Below, piece by piece: positions 1-13,234 of a stretch of 64,000 nucleotides of DNA. The notes under the pieces are model-generated. The model was not told the DNA's origin. It worked only from the letters and a program-made list of their open reading frames with translations, and searched no databases. Source of the DNA: Notamacropus eugenii (taxonomy: Eukaryota; Chordata; Mammalia; Diprotodontia; Macropodidae); contig NC_092874.1 of NCBI RefSeq assembly GCF_028372415.1, positions 55,837,865-55,901,864 of the forward strand, read 5' to 3'. A program made the translations under genes and the position numbers. The stretch's first letter is position 1. Each line of letters begins with the position of its first letter.

Positions 1-52
1 AGAGTCCAGTCCTGGTTCTACCACTTATTAGTTGCATAACCCTCTAGGGCCA

Positions 53-255
53 TCAACCAATAAATACTTATTAAGGTCCTGCTACATGCCAGGAACTGTG
101 CTGAGTGCTAGGGTTTGGGGTTATTACAAAGAAAGGCAAGTTCCCACTCCCAAAGAGTTCTCAGTCTAACGGGGGAGACAACATTCAAACAACTACGTAC
201 AAACCAACTATATACTGGATAAACTGGAGCTAACCAATAGAGCTGTAAAAATGGG
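53..255 (+). repeat. Dispersed mammalian repeat, L2/LINE-tail type
   Basis: This stretch contains the familiar run of motifs: aataaatacttattaagg, tgccaggaactgtgctgagt, gggggagacaacattcaaac and actatatactggataaa. The same family recurs at 16040, 16508, 25265, 45260, 51000 and 58711 in this window. My family name is uncertain. Confidence 0.55.
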
Positions 256-340
256 TTGGAATGGACTGGTGCTCTCTCAAATTCTGATTCCATGATCTCT
301 ACCCAAACCACTCGATGTGCCCATACTACATACACCAAAT

Positions 341-1265
341 GGCCTGGATTCTTGGTTATTTAAACTTGCAACCTAAAATTTCAAAAGTTTAAATGTACAT
401 TAGGAAAAAATTTTGGTATATATTTTAGTGTGGATGTGTTTCTACCCAGAATTTTGTAAATATCTCCCAAGGATCTAACTTGACAAAACTTCACTTGGCC
501 TAAAAGGTTTTCATTGTATTTCTCCAGGTGTTTACTACCTTTTTCTTTTTCTCCAGTTGTTCACTATTTCTTTCTGCTGTTCTTCAAAGTAGTATGCTGA
601 TGATTTCCACTTGAAAACTGGTCTAGAGATCAAGAAAGATCATGAAAACTCTCAAAACAAAATTTATTTAAATTTGCTTTTATTTAAAAATGCAGCCATA
701 AGATATTGGGGGAGGGCAGTGGATAGGGGGAAAAAGTTAAATTCTTTAAAAAAAGAAGAAAATTTTAAAAATTTTGAGATTCGCCCTTCCTAAGAAAACA
801 TAAACACCCCCATGCAGAAAACATGGTGCCTATTAATTGGCCTAGTTTTAAAACTGATTCCTATGAAAATTAACAAAATATGGAGGGGGATGGGAGAGTT
901 CTGTGCAGTTTCTCACTATGCCTACTGCCTAATTTTCATTAGATCTATTTTCTTTTTTTTTTTTGGTTCTGAGCCCACAGGCCTGTACTTGTTTTCATGG
1001 ATACTTTATCTATTTAATGGTTGGTTTAATGTGATTCTTTTAGAACTTTTAGTTCTTAGAATGTGGGGACTGTAGTTTTTGAATGATGTTGCAACCTCTC
1101 TATTATTTCAGAATACCTTCCAATCACTGGAGCAAAATATTTAATTACCCTTATCACTGTCATGATGTTTGGTTCCAAGTTTCTTTTACTGAGGTAGACT
1201 GGCAACTTCCTTGAAACTTATAGACTTACTGTGGGCATTTAGAAGTTAAAGACTTGCCCACGGCC
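341..1265. other. Intergenic, nothing recognised
   Basis: AT-rich DNA without a gene, and without any repeat family I can name. Short open frames here have no coding features. Confidence 0.5.
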
Positions 1266-1355
1266 ACAGTCAATATATATCAAAAGTAGTAAGATGTAAA
1301 CCTCCAGTGCCTGATACACAGTAAGTTTTTAACAAATGCTTGTTGACTGATAAAC
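1266..1355 (+). repeat. L2 3'-end fragment
   Basis: It has the typical L2 tail wording: gtgcctgatacacagtaag followed by aacaaatgcttgttgactga. From 1356 to 2120 the sequence is AT-rich and unrecognised. Confidence 0.6.
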
Positions 1356-2124
1356 TCTTATATCAACTTCAGGGCCAGCCCTCTATCCAATATTCTATAT
1401 TCTACTTCTTGCTGAAGCAATTATATGTATTACTAATAAATAATATTAATAAGTAACAACATACGATAAGTGAATAATAAAATTCAGTATTAATACTTAA
1501 CACCTCATTAATATTAATATATCTATTATATTACTTAAATAGCATTTATCCTTTTCAGTTTACAACCTGAAAGTAATATGAATGCGAATACAGCAATATA
1601 TAAATTAAGGATAATACAATGTATTGAGGTGACCAAAGGTAACTAGCAGCTTTAATTGTTATACTATTTGAGGGTAAGAGCTATGTTTTACTCATCTCTG
1701 CTCCTCCCTATCACCCTCTTTTATCCTGACTTACAACAGTATGTCGCACATCCTTTGATGGACACATAATTTCTCTGACATGGATGCTTTTCCCTCCTCT
1801 GTATAGACTAAAGCTCCTTTTTTTTTATTGTCTTAGCACCCACTACGTACAGGAGGCTTCTTTTTGTTCTTTTAATATCTGGGGGATTTCAATATATTCA
1901 TCTGTCTCTCTTTATTGTTGTCTATTCTTGCCACATGACTGACTCAATTCTTTGTCATTTGTACCTGTCTCTACAACCCTTCCCATATATTTTACCACAT
2001 GAAAGCTCCCTTTGGTAAGCACAGTTTATTCTGCTTATGATAATCAGGTATCTGTCCATTGGTCTTTGGCTTACTTTTAATTTTGATTACTCTGAGATTA
2101 CGGTGCTATAGAGTTTCAAACAAA

Positions 2125-2545
2125 TACAGCAAACCTAGGAGAATGCTAGAGTAAAGAGATGGGCTTTTGCCTCAGTGAGCATACTAAGTATCCTTGGGCA
2201 AGTCACTGAACTTTCATGGGTCTCAGTTTCCCCACCTGTAAAATAAAAGTATTGGACTAGATGAGTTTGGGATCAAGCTGAGAACCCTGAGCTCTTTGCC
2301 AATTAAAATCTGGCTTAATCTGCTCCTGGCATCCAGTGAGGTTTCTTATGGTCTTTGGGTTGGAAAGCAACTTCATTTGGTGTCATAGGACATGGGTACA
2401 GATGTTCTCTCAAACATTTATCACTTCTCTTATCACTTATTCTCATGGCCTTGGACAAGTCACTTAACCTGAAGCTCAGTTCCATCATCTGTGAATTGAA
2501 GAGGCTGGTTCTGACGTCTTTTCAGCTGTCAATCCAAGATCCTAT
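2125..2545 (+). repeat. Two CORE-SINE/MIR copies, sense
   Basis: Copies lie at about 2125-2290 (gggcaagtcactgaactttc, then cagtttccccacctgtaaaa) and 2380-2545 (ttggacaagtcacttaacct, then tccatcatctgtgaattgaa). The stretch 2546-3330 holds only a faint L2 tail near 3200 (ggcacacagtaagcactta) and nothing else I recognise. Confidence 0.75.
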
Positions 2546-3334
2546 TACAAAAGTATTTGTGAAATGCTCTGCTGCAATTCAGGTGTGAGGCACTGATTGT
2601 GTTCTCTCTGTTCTCTGGCTAGCTCCATTTAGGTCTGCCCATGTAAACTTCACTATGCTGTTTTAAGAAATAAACAATTTTTACTTGATAGAATGAGACC
2701 CCCCCTTCGCTGGTTCCTCTCTTTAGGGGCAAAGAACAAGAGACAATCTCCTTTGAGAACAGATGAAAATCCACCACTTATACCACTAGGTGGCACAAGT
2801 CTGATGACTTTAGCATCGGATTTATTTCTGCAGACAATATTATGTTTCTGAATAGTCTGATCTTGGCCCAATGCTGAAGGAGGTCAAGCTACAGGAAGAG
2901 GGTGATTTTTACCATTTCACTTCAGGGCTCTCCTTATATGAGTTATCGCCTTCATTTTTCAACCTAATGCTGGGGCTGATGGAAGAAAAATGAAAAGCTT
3001 GAGTGCTCTGGATGGCTGGCCCTGCAGAGATGAAACTGGAGATTTGGCTCTAGCTGCTGGGCAGCACGTAATGTCGAGGAGCCACTCTCAGTGACCCCAA
3101 AGCCCCTTACTGTTGCTCTGTGTTTCAGACTTTCCTGGCTTCCACCCTCACTGTCCGCAGTTTCCCAGCTGACTGATACTCATTTGTGTTTTGATAAACT
3201 CACTAGCAAAGTGAGAGGCACACAGTAAGCACTTAAAAATGCGTGCTGACTAATGTGATAGTAGCAGGCAATAACAGTTAATGTGTCAGCCCTCCCATGT
3301 GACATTTGCATTTTGTTAAGAGTCATTGAGACCT

Positions 3335-3427
3335 TAGCCCAAATAATAATTAATAATAATGATGATGATACTGACAATACCAGTACTACATTGGATTTAC
3401 GTAGTGGTTTAAGGTCACACACATTAT

Positions 3428-3483
<56 letters not shown>

Positions 3484-3700
3484 ATGTGTGTATGTTTTAC
3501 TTAGAATAACTAATTGGATACTCACAACTCTGTGAGATAAGTGGTATTATGATTCCTATTTTACAGATGAGTGAAGTGAGGCTGAAGGAAGTTAAGTGAC
3601 ATGCCTAGAGTCACACAAGTAGTGAATGTCTGAGGCAGGACCTGAATTTAGGAGTTCTTGATTCCAAGTCCTGCACTGTATCCCAAAGGTGTGATTAATG
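3335..3700 (-). repeat. MIR/CORE-SINE, antisense, split by a microsatellite
   Basis: It reads tattttacagatgagtgaag, then gttaagtgacatgcctagag, then gtctgaggcaggacctgaat, the complement of a MIR. A (CA)(TA)n(TG) microsatellite at 3428-3497 lies in its 3' part. Confidence 0.8.
3428..3497. repeat. (CA)n(TA)n(TG)n microsatellite
   Basis: Uninterrupted TA dinucleotides make up most of it, with CA and TG ends. Confidence 0.95.
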
Positions 3701-3800
3701 GTAGGAATTTCAGGTATTGGTTCAGGGGTCACTGTAGGTAGGAGAGAGATATTTTGGAACAAGCACACATTTTAGTGCCATAATGTCACATCATACAGAT

Positions 3801-3987
3801 CAGACGTTCTTAACCTAGGATCCACAAACTTGTTTAAACATTTTATAATTATATTTCAATAAAATTGTTTTTCTTTGTAATCTCATGTATTTTGTTTTCT
3901 GTATTTAGAAACATTATTCTGAGAAGTCCATGGGTTTTTCCAGACTGCCAAAGGAGTCCAGGCCACAAACAAGGTTAAACACTTCTG
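3801..3987. mobile_element. Non-autonomous hAT (Charlie-like) element
   Basis: It has terminal inverted repeats related to CAGGGGTTCTTAACC: left cagacgttcttaacc, right aaggttaaacacttctg. It is the same family as the copies at 17471, 22674 and 58927. The flanks atacagat and atactgac are weak 8-bp duplication candidates. Confidence 0.7.
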
Positions 3988-4009
3988 ATACTGACCTCCA
4001 CCTACTCTT

Positions 4010-4325
4010 TGCTCATTCTGGAATTGGAGGACCTAGGTCTACTTCATGGCCCTATCATTTATTCTCTTGGTAGCTCTGGGCAAATCACTTAACTTCCCTC
4101 TGGGCTCCAGTTTCCTCTCCTTTAAAAAATGATGAGGATGAGCAAAGTGTAGTGAAAAGAATTAGAAAGATGGGGAAATTAAACCCCATTGAACTTGGAA
4201 TCACATTGGAATCTCATTTTGGCCTGACCTCTTCAGGTCTCAGCAATCTCTTCTATTAAGGAAGGTGTGGGACCAAAGAGATTCTAGGGCTCTAAGCTAA
4301 CAGCTCTAAATCTATAACTCTATGA
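4010..4325 (+). repeat. MIR/CORE-SINE copies, sense
   Basis: Two adjacent copies: 4010-4145 (gggcaaatcacttaacttcc) and 4150-4325, whose tail (attctagggctctaagct, then ctataactctatga) is typical. The region 4326-5013 is unrecognised. Confidence 0.7.
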
Positions 4326-5013
4326 TTATTTTTTGGGAAAATTAAACTCATGGCAGTGATGGTGGTAGCTTATGGACCTAGTCAGGTTCAGAAGAGATTT
4401 ATCTGTCATCCACTTCTAAATAACATGTGACCTACTAGGCTCATGATGGGCTCAATCCACTTAGTTGATCAACACTGATGGATCCTCCCAATAGTTTTCC
4501 CTTTAGAAGCAGAACATTAATCATGACATTTAAAACAGAAAATAATAAAATTCAGTTAGCTTGATCATAATTCTGCCTTCCACTATGGGATTCATGCAAC
4601 AAAGATTTTGTAAAGTAGCTGTTACAGTAAACATAGTGAGCTGAATTTATTTTTGCCAAACATTCTGTTCTACACACTAACATCTCCATTAATGATTTAG
4701 CAAGCAGCTTCACAAATCTGGGATCGCCCTGCTCATTTCAATGCGATCATCCTTGGAGCAGTGACAATGCGGCCTGACACCAAACCACAAATATAAAATG
4801 TCGTGTTCTTAGGCGGTGATACCGTTTCTCTCCTTATGTGCAATATGGCATAATGAAGCTAGCCTATCAGTTGATTAGAGAACCAATAAGCTGCATGTGA
4901 GTCTGTTCTTAAGGAAATTAAATAAAAGTTTTACTGTTAAGATAAATGTTAAGTTTACTAGAATAAAAGACCAAAATCCCTAGAAGCCTATACATACTTA
5001 AATTCTGTCTTAA

Positions 5014-5235
5014 CAAAAGGCTAGGTGGTACAGTGGCTTGAAGTAATCAGACCTCAAACACTTAGCTGTGTGATCGTAGGCAAGTCCCTTCACCCTGTTT
5101 AGCTCAGTTTCTTCATCTGTAAAATGAGCTGGAGAAGGAAATGGCAAAGCACTACAGCATCTTTGCCAAGAAAACCCTAGATGGGATCACGAAGACCTAG
5201 ACATGACTGAAAATGACTGAACAGGAACAAAAGGC
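5014..5235 (+). repeat. Marsupial tRNA-derived SINE with RTE/BovB-like tail
   Basis: It opens with ggctaggtggtacagtggc (tRNA-like head), continues with tgtgtgatcgtaggcaagtc, and ends with the RTE-like tail gagaaggaaatggcaaagc, tttgccaagaaaaccc and acatgactgaaaatgactga. This SINE type is the main hint that the genome is marsupial. Confidence 0.8.
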
Positions 5236-5610
5236 AACATGATATAGTACAAAAAGTACTGTAGTGGAAGTCAGGAAATTTGGGTTCTACTCCTTAAGTT
5301 TCCTTATTTGTAAAAGGAATGAGTTGGACTAGATCAGTAGTCCTCTGAAGTGCCTTCCTGCTCTCAATCTGTCATCCCAAGAATATTTGCCTGTAAAATG
5401 AGGAAGTTGGCTTGACAGTTGTCATGTTACCTTCCAGTCATGAACCTCTCTGATCCTGTGATCCCAGTTACTATGCAGGCTGTGTGACCTCAGAAAAGCT
5501 CCTTTCTCTAGCTTTCATTATCCTCCCACATAAAATGAAAACAGAGTTCAACTAGGCGTACTCAAAAGTTCACTCAATTCTAAAAACATTATCATTCTGT
5601 GAGCCAATAA
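5236..5610 (+). repeat. MIR/CORE-SINE copies, sense
   Basis: Two degraded copies at about 5240-5380 and 5400-5610. Each carries the trailing motif of a MIR-like element (gagttggactagatcagt in the first; tgtgtgacctcagaaaagct in the second). Confidence 0.6.
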
Positions 5611-5708
5611 ATACATTTTCTGGGAGTGAAAAATAGCCTGCCTAATTCCCACCACAAAAAAATGAAAATCATACAGTTTGGAAATCTTAAGGCTCCCAGT
5701 GAATTAAA

Positions 5709-5753
5709 ATAACCACAACATAGGTTGGTTGTTTTTTTTTTCCAGAGTTTATT
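5709..5753 (-). terminator. FAM171A1: Polyadenylation signal of FAM171A1
   Basis: On the minus strand a canonical AATAAA lies at 5753-5748. A GU-rich stretch (TATGTTGTGGTT) follows about 30 nt later at 5720-5709. Cleavage is expected between them, near 5730. The run of A after the signal is genomic. Confidence 0.6.
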
Positions 5754-6992
5754 TTTTGAATGATCATTTTTGGATAACCAAGCAGCTCTTTAAAGAGAAT
5801 GCACAGAAGAGTCATTCTGGCACTTTTGGAGAGTAAGTACATACGGTTTTTTTTAATATATACTTTTAAACACATTCAGTCCACTTGCTCAGTCCATACT
5901 CTATGTGAAGCAAGCTCAGCCCACAGGATTCCAGAGTTAAGTAACCATCTATACAAAGTCAATGAAACCATAATCTTGGCCACCCAGCCAACAGGAAAGG
6001 TAGGAAAAGGTGTCTTTAAAATGTTCTATAGTCTATCTTAGCTAAACAGAACCCACATTACACATGATAACTAGAGAATACACTGTACTGAAACGAGAGA
6101 TGCTCAGCACAAATGGCCAGTTGGCAGCATGCAGTTTAAAGAAGAAAAAAAAAAGAGCATATAATTTCATCAATTTATAAAAATCCAGACAGTACAATCA
6201 AAGAAGTTAGCAAAAAAAGGGGCCGTCTATTGTCACTGTAAAAAAGGCACTTGGAATTCATGGGACCAGAATCGAAGGACTCTTAGCTGACACCAAATTC
6301 AGTTTGGTTTCATAAAAAGGCTTTAATATTTAGAGATGCAACTCACAAGAGTTCCTGAAGGGAGACATTAAAATCAATCACTTAAAAACAAAACATGTTA
6401 AAACAAAGGCATAAAATGTTTACAACCAAGTCATGTAAAAAAACCCCCAACAAAACAAATAAACATTAAAAAAACAAACCCCAAAGCATAACATAAGCAA
6501 AATTTTACTAAACAGCAGCAATGCATAGCCTTCCTTGGAGATAACGCATACCTCAGACACTAAGTGCCAAAAAAGAATTTTTAATAAATGCTTTACAGTA
6601 GCATTATCATAATAAAATAGATTCAAGAAATGCAAAAAAAAAAATCCCAACTATTCCCATATTCTGAGAGAGAAGTGAGGTCATTATACCTAATAATATA
6701 TTTGTTTTCCCCTCAATGTCCTTGGTGATGAACATAAGTATCAAGTATGTGGGATAACATTCAAAACCTACTTTCAGCCATCTCAGTGGAGACATCCGTT
6801 AAAATCAGTTTTTTTTCTGAGTAATAACTTTAATTCCTTTCTAACATTTACACAGCCAATGGTAATGCAACCCAAGTCTACTGTCCATATTTGCCAACGT
6901 GTTTTTTTGTTTTTTCCACAAACAAGTAAGCGCTTCCATAGAAAGAATATTTGGCAATTTTATACTCCACAGAAAGGTGGATCTGCGACAGC
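5730..6992 (-). other. FAM171A1: FAM171A1 3'UTR
   Basis: This is the AT-rich stretch of about 1.26 kb directly after the stop codon, without recognisable interspersed repeats although SINEs are dense just to its left. The lack of insertions fits transcribed untranslated sequence. Its end is inferred from the polyadenylation signal at 5753-5748; a longer 3'UTR cannot be excluded. Confidence 0.7.
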
Positions 6993-8700
6993 TCATTTTA
7001 TGTTAAAAGCCATCAGTGGTCTTTCTTCTCGCTTTTGCCACGGGCTTTTCTTGTCTTCTCCTTGATCATCTTCATCATCATCGTCATCTTCATCTTCCTC
7101 ACGGGCAGATCTTTCACGTTCGGGACTGGTTAATGGCTCGGGTGGGGCTTCCACAGTTCGCTTTATTGTTTCCTCCTGCAGGCTGGGCAGCTGGGTACCA
7201 CTCCTCCGACCAGCCCCATCCAACAGGCAACGCAGGGTACTGTCCTCGGGGGTACATACTGTGGTTCCACACTCACTGCCACTTTGGTCCATGTCATCCA
7301 GGTACACTAGCTGTGTGTAGGCTGTGCTATCTGGGACACTTTGTTCTCTCTGTTGATGCTCCTGTACAGGTGGGTGCCCTTGCTGAAGGGATAAGTGGTC
7401 TCCTCTCCCCTTTCGGGCAGATTTTGGTTCATTCATATCAACACCAGAATCTAAACTGGCATCATTACTCCCGTTCCTTCCAGCTCTTTGGAGATCAATG
7501 TATGAATGTCTAACGTGAGCATTGGATCTTCCGTCCAGAGACACAAACCATGCCCGAGGATGGGGCAGTGGCTTCCCACCCCCTAGTTCCATGAGAGCCT
7601 TCTCAGTTAGAAGCTGTACCTCACTATTCATTTGAGCCAAAGCTGCATCATTAAGGGATGCGGGGATGGACAGGGACTCTGACATGGAAGCATTCTGTGG
7701 GCTCCACTCACGGGAGCCTGCATCTTGTAAGTGCTGTTGTGATATTGCTTGTGAAGACAGCTGCTGGGATTGCATCTGAGTGGAGGGATGTGGGAAAAGC
7801 TGGGCGTGAGGGCTGGAAAACTCTGCCTGAAGTCTTTCTAGTTCAAGTTGCTGGTCCGCTGGGACAACCAGTGGCTGGCTCACATAGGAATGGTCCCCTG
7901 GCAATTTCATATAATGAGCGGGAATGACCAAGGCAGGCAAGACTTTCCTATAAAGGCTGTCATTGACTTGGTCAACAGAACTGCAGCAAATCAACTGACC
8001 GGGCCGAGGAAAAGAGGTCGGCCTTTCGAGATGATCCACTGACCGGGACATCATACATTCCGTTGGCCGGCGGTCCAGCAGTTGCTCTTTTTCAGGAGAT
8101 GAAGATGTAGGGTACATTTGTTCCTGAATAGTGAGTTTGCTTCCTGCAGAAATGTGATTAATAGAGGCTTGGATTTCTCTGTCTTGCTTTTCAAATAAAG
8201 GCTGGGACAACATAGCATTATAACTCCTCCTGTAATCATCCTTGAGGGGGGATTCATAGCCTTCTCTTTCCACAGATTTTCTTGATTTTAAAGGAAAAAC
8301 CTCCACAGATTTATGGTAGTCCTTTCCTAAGGTCCCACTTGGTGTCAGATTATCAAAGGATATTCGGCTTTTATCCTCTTCTTTGTGGGAAAGAAGTTCC
8401 TCTCGCGAGCTAAATTCTTGTGAAGTGCTGTATGAAAGTTTGAGCATTGGGGTATGCAAATCTGCTTCCCCATTAGAAGACATCACCTCCATATGAACAC
8501 CACCAACCAGTTCCTTTGTACCTGATGGATCCGGGCGCCCATGGCCGGCGACTGACAGGGTGCCAGGAAATTCTGATTCTCGTCGGGAAAACAGTAAATT
8601 TATGTGGGACATGGATGTTGACTGATCTTTTTTAGAACTGTCTAGGGCTGTAGAAAGCTGAAGTTTTCTATGGTGCTGACGAGGTTTTAAACATTTCCTC
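6993..8700 (-). CDS. FAM171A1: FAM171A1 last coding exon (exon 8), cytoplasmic tail
   Basis: This large terminal exon has 1,708 coding bases. The acceptor TTATTACAG ends at 8701, so coding starts at 8700, and the TGA stop is at 6995-6993. The open frame continues upstream to 8729 but that part is intron. The product is the long, serine- and proline-rich cytoplasmic domain. Recognisable blocks are STSMSHINLLFSRR, SYSTSQEFSSREELLS, DNLTPSGTLGKDYHKS, RPTECMMSRSVDHLERP, NDASLDSGVDMNEPKS and the C-terminal SPWQKREERPLMAFNIK. An acidic run of Glu and Asp lies just before the C-terminus (about 7055-7105). Identity with the remembered human protein is roughly 85-90 percent, with a short extra segment (INHIS) after EKQDRE. 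There are no stops or frameshifts; this is a functional exon. Confidence 0.97.
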
Positions 8701-9632
<932 letters not shown>

Positions 9633-10394
9633 CTACTCAATGGAAAGGGAGACAATTGGAGGAGATCTCTGCGGCTTCTGCCTCTCCTAAGCCTTGGACC
9701 AGGTGAGAGGATTCTTCAGATGAGTCCCCTGACCTACCTAGTGCTTAGTGGAAAAAAGATGACTCTGCCTGGTCATCTAGAGTTCCTTCTTTCTCCCCAA
9801 AACACCCTGTTCCCACCCACCTACCTCTGCCCCTGCAACAAGTCCTTTGGAGAGAGGATCACTTAAATGCCAGGGCAATCAGGTCCAGGGCCAAGGCTTG
9901 GTTTTCAGTGAAAGAAACTGAATCTTTGTGAGTAGAATATTGAAAAGTTAAGAGAAAAGGTGCAAGAATGAGGAGCTTTTATCAAAGAGAAGAAGTTATA
10001 AGATTACTTTGGTTTATTTTACCTCTCACCTTCCTTTAAAATCCAATTAAAGTCAATTCATCAAACATTTATGAAGTATCTATGTCCTGCAGCACCCTGT
10101 GCTTTTTGAACACCATCATAATAACTGTAATACATCATCATAATAGCAACAATAGCAGCTTATGCCTATAGAGGAGTTTAAGGTTTGAAGAATGCTAAAT
10201 GTGTATTATCTCATGACCTCTGGCATAACATCCCTCCCTTTCTCTCCTGAAAATAAATCACAGGTATAAATGTATGAAAAAACTGATGTCATGATTTTTA
10301 AAAAATTATTTATCACAGTGTATGGGCCAAATATCAAAACATGTATTAAAGGTACAGATTACTGTTTCTTATTTTGAAAAAAAAATATATATAC

Positions 10395-10610
10395 ACATAG
10401 CATTTATAAGTGCTTTAAGGTTATCATCCTCAAACAATCCTGTGAGGTAGGTTCTATTATTACCCTCATTTTGCAGTTGAAGAAACTGAAGCACACGAAG
10501 GTTATGTGACTTCCCTAGGGTCACACAGTTCGTAAATGTTTGGGGCAAGATTTGAACTCAGGTCTTCCTGATTTCATACCCAAGTGCTCCATTCACTGTG
10601 CCACGTATGT
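10395..10610 (-). repeat. MIR/CORE-SINE, antisense
   Basis: It shows aatcctgtgaggtaggttct, then ctagggtcacacagttcgta, then tttgaactcaggtcttcctg, ending at the tRNA-like head near ccattcactgtgccac. Low-complexity TATA/TGTA sequence follows to 10735. Confidence 0.85.
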
Positions 10611-11039
10611 ATATGTGTATATGTATGATGATGTATATTTTCAATACAGGGATACAAACACAGCTCTCTAATGAACAAAAGTAGTGTAGCTGTGTATGTA
10701 TAATATTATATATATTATACACATACACACACAAAGGTTAGCCAAGTTCAGCAGGGTGGCCACATGGATCCTGCGGGCTTAAGTGGTTGTGTATTTTGGT
10801 TTTAAGTTTTGTTGTGGTATACATTTAAGGCTTGCTATTTGAGCAGATTAAGCCCTCTAACAAATGATCTTATGATCATAATGATTAACGCAAAGAACCC
10901 AGACCAGTCCAAATAACCATAAACATATACACTAAGATATACCAAAATATACATTACAATAGGACACAGGAAGGAAGGCATTCTTAGTATATATCATATC
11001 ATGTAAATATAGACATGGTTAAATCACTACAAACATTGA

Positions 11040-11215
11040 GAAAGCAGGTAGCAGAATGGTCCAGTGGGAAACATATTGACTTTAAAGTCAAATGGCTTAG
11101 GCTCATATTCCAGTTTTGCCAAATGCATGATCCAAGGTCATCGATGTGACCTTGGGCTATATGACTCTGGGCCTTAGTTTCTACATCTGTAACATGAAGG
11201 TTCAAGCTTCTCCTA
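11040..11215 (+). repeat. MIR/CORE-SINE, sense
   Basis: It shows gtagcagaatggtccagtgg, then tgggctatatgactctgggc, then tttctacatctgtaacatg. Confidence 0.65.
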
Positions 11216-11520
11216 TCACAGAATTTGTGATCTGGAAGGGTCTTCAGCAGCATCTGTTCCAGCCCATACATGTAAGGAATTCCCTCTAGTGAAAAATAAG
11301 TGGTCTTCAAATCTCTGCTTGAAGACTTCTGAGGAGAGGGAATGACCACCTCGAGGCAGTCTGTTCCACTCAAATTGTTAGAAAGCTTTTCCTGACATCA
11401 AATGTAGACTTAGGAATTGGTACAGTCTTCCCATTGCTCCTGATTCTGCTTACAAGCTTCGTCCTTTCTTCTTCACATGCCTAGGTGGCCCCTATTGCTA
11501 AATTCATGACTGTAGGACTG
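11216..11520 (-). repeat. L3/CR1-like LINE fragment, antisense
   Basis: Motifs such as ctgcttgaagacttctgagg, ttagaaagcttttcctgaca and cccattgctcctgattctgc are typical of a common L3/CR1-type region in marsupial DNA. Confidence 0.5.
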
Positions 11521-12447
11521 CTTATTTCTTGTATTAAATAAATTTTTTTTAAAAATTAAGACAACAAATCCTGAATTACAAGTAACACATTGATCCAAGG
11601 GGAAGACATTTTTTATTTTTTAAATGTGAATTTGCTCTAAGTACTAAAGGCTAATATTAACTGGAAGAGGGGGATGAGTTGGTGTCATTGACATTGCCGA
11701 AGTCAGCATTTTAGTATTTTCATAAAAGAGAGAAATAATCAGTGAGCATATGTTCAGTTAAGCAGCATGGCTTGATGGAAAGATGGTTTGAGTCATTTTA
11801 CGAGGCACTGAAGAGAGGTCAGCATGGTCTTTTGTGTCTGTCTTGGCTTTTGCCTAAGAATGTCTTTTAGGAGCTATCAAAGCATAAGAGAGGAAATAGC
11901 ATTTTATGTATATCTTTTATTCCAGTGACATCATGATAATGGTGCAAAATGGGTTTTTCCTATAGATTTTAAGTACTATTTTCAGAATTCAACTTATTAA
12001 ATTAAAAAAATTTTCAAAGTCATGCTTGACATGGGAGATAGACCCCATCCCCTTTCAGTGGGACAGAGAATCCCACTTAATGCCAAGGTTCCCTCTGTGC
12101 TCTGGTATTGTCATCTGACCTGTGGATCCACCTTAACCTAAGGACCCCTGGACCTTGCCATCCACCCTATAGCTGATTTCCTAAGACTTCTGAGCCTTTC
12201 TATCTCTCCTGGAGCTGAATTTTCTTTTCTGTTCGAAATTCCTGAATGCAGGGATTAACCTGCTTTTTCTGTTTGTGTTCCCAGCTCTTAGGAAAGGTGC
12301 TTCATAGGAAACACCCAACAAATGTTTTTTTCTTTCTCTCATTCGTTCATTTGACAGGATTTTCTTACTTATCTAAGACTGGCTGCACACACAAAGACCC
12401 AAGCATGTGGTCTTGACAAACATTCATAGGGTTCTGTTCCACTTTAC

Positions 12448-12564
12448 CTGGGTTGGGGGGAGACATGGCTGCCACCCAGTATCCCAGCTGTGGGGCAATG
12501 TAGGTCCACGTCAGCTGATTCCCTTCCTGCTGCACGAGGCCTAAGCCACTTTTTAGCCACGTTC
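12448..12564 (-). CDS. FAM171A1: FAM171A1 coding exon (exon 6), juxtamembrane ectodomain
   Basis: The exon is 117 bp, with acceptor AATCCCACAG and donor GTAAAG. It reads [16 protein letters not shown], then [19 protein letters not shown], matching human FAM171A1 just before the membrane segment, with a few substitutions (human VHQEGSQ and MSPTNPG against VQQEGNQ and MSPPNPG here). It is separated from the preceding exon by a 43.6-kb intron, which holds the olfactory receptor retrocopy. Its length is a multiple of three with symmetric phase. Confidence 0.95.
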
Positions 12565-12779
12565 CTGTGGGATTCAGAGCAGAATTTTAAATGAATGAAA
12601 TCAAATCCTGTTGTTTAAAAGAGAAAACATTTTAAAAGCTCCATTAGTACCTCAAGGTTCTGGGATTGCTTGATGCAATCAATAATAGATATTTTTCTGA
12701 TGTTTTAAGCTTTATAGAGCACTTTATATGCATGGCTTCATTTGAGTGTGTAGATGGTAGAAGAAATTACACATGTTGT

Positions 12780-12895
12780 TTTACTCCCAACTCTTCACTC
12801 CCAGTAGAACACAAACACCTTAAGGGCAGGTACTGTTCTGTTTGCAGCCCTAGAGCTTAACATGATTTCCAGGCATACATCAGATACCTGTTGCT
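12780..12895 (+). repeat. L2 3'-end fragment
   Basis: It contains accttaagggcaggtactgt followed by ccagcgc-like text and aggcatacatcagatacc, the usual L2 tail. A related piece lies at 13100-13200 (accttgagggtagatattgt). Confidence 0.6.
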
Positions 12896-12899
12896 GTTG

Positions 12900-13085
12900 G
12901 AGCAGCCAGGTGGCACCATAGTACATAGAACTCTGGGCCTGAAATCAGAAAGACACATCCTTCCTGAGTTCAAATCCAGCTTGAAACACTTACTAGCTGT
13001 GTCACTCTGGGCAAGTCATTTAACCCTGTTTGCCTCAGTTTCCTCATCTATAAAATGAGCCGGAGAAGGAAAATGCAAATGTTGT
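12900..13085 (+). repeat. Marsupial tRNA-derived SINE
   Basis: It shows gcagccaggtggcaccatag, then ctgagttcaaatccagcttg, then tgtgtcactctgggcaagtc, ending at gccggagaaggaaaatgcaa, the start of the RTE-like tail. Confidence 0.85.
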
Positions 13086-13234
13086 ATACAGTATATACTA
13101 TATGTTGTATATAAACACCTTGAGGGTAGATATTGTTTTGTTTGTAACCCAAGAGCTTAATGTGGTGCTTGGGTACATAGTAGATATTAGAAGCAGATCA
13201 ATCAAGTTACATTGTATTTGTCATTTTACTTTTC

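Noticed and set aside
1-5700. Search for exons of a neighbouring gene left of FAM171A1
   Set aside because: No frame of convincing coding character with splice sites was found; the region is intergenic repeats.
7016-7513. Long plus-strand open frame of 165 codons
   Set aside because: It is the antisense of the FAM171A1 last exon; its translation has no family character and the minus-strand reading matches FAM171A1 throughout.
10999-11373. Minus-strand frame of 124 codons
   Set aside because: It lies across a MIR and an L3/CR1-like fragment and has no protein similarity.
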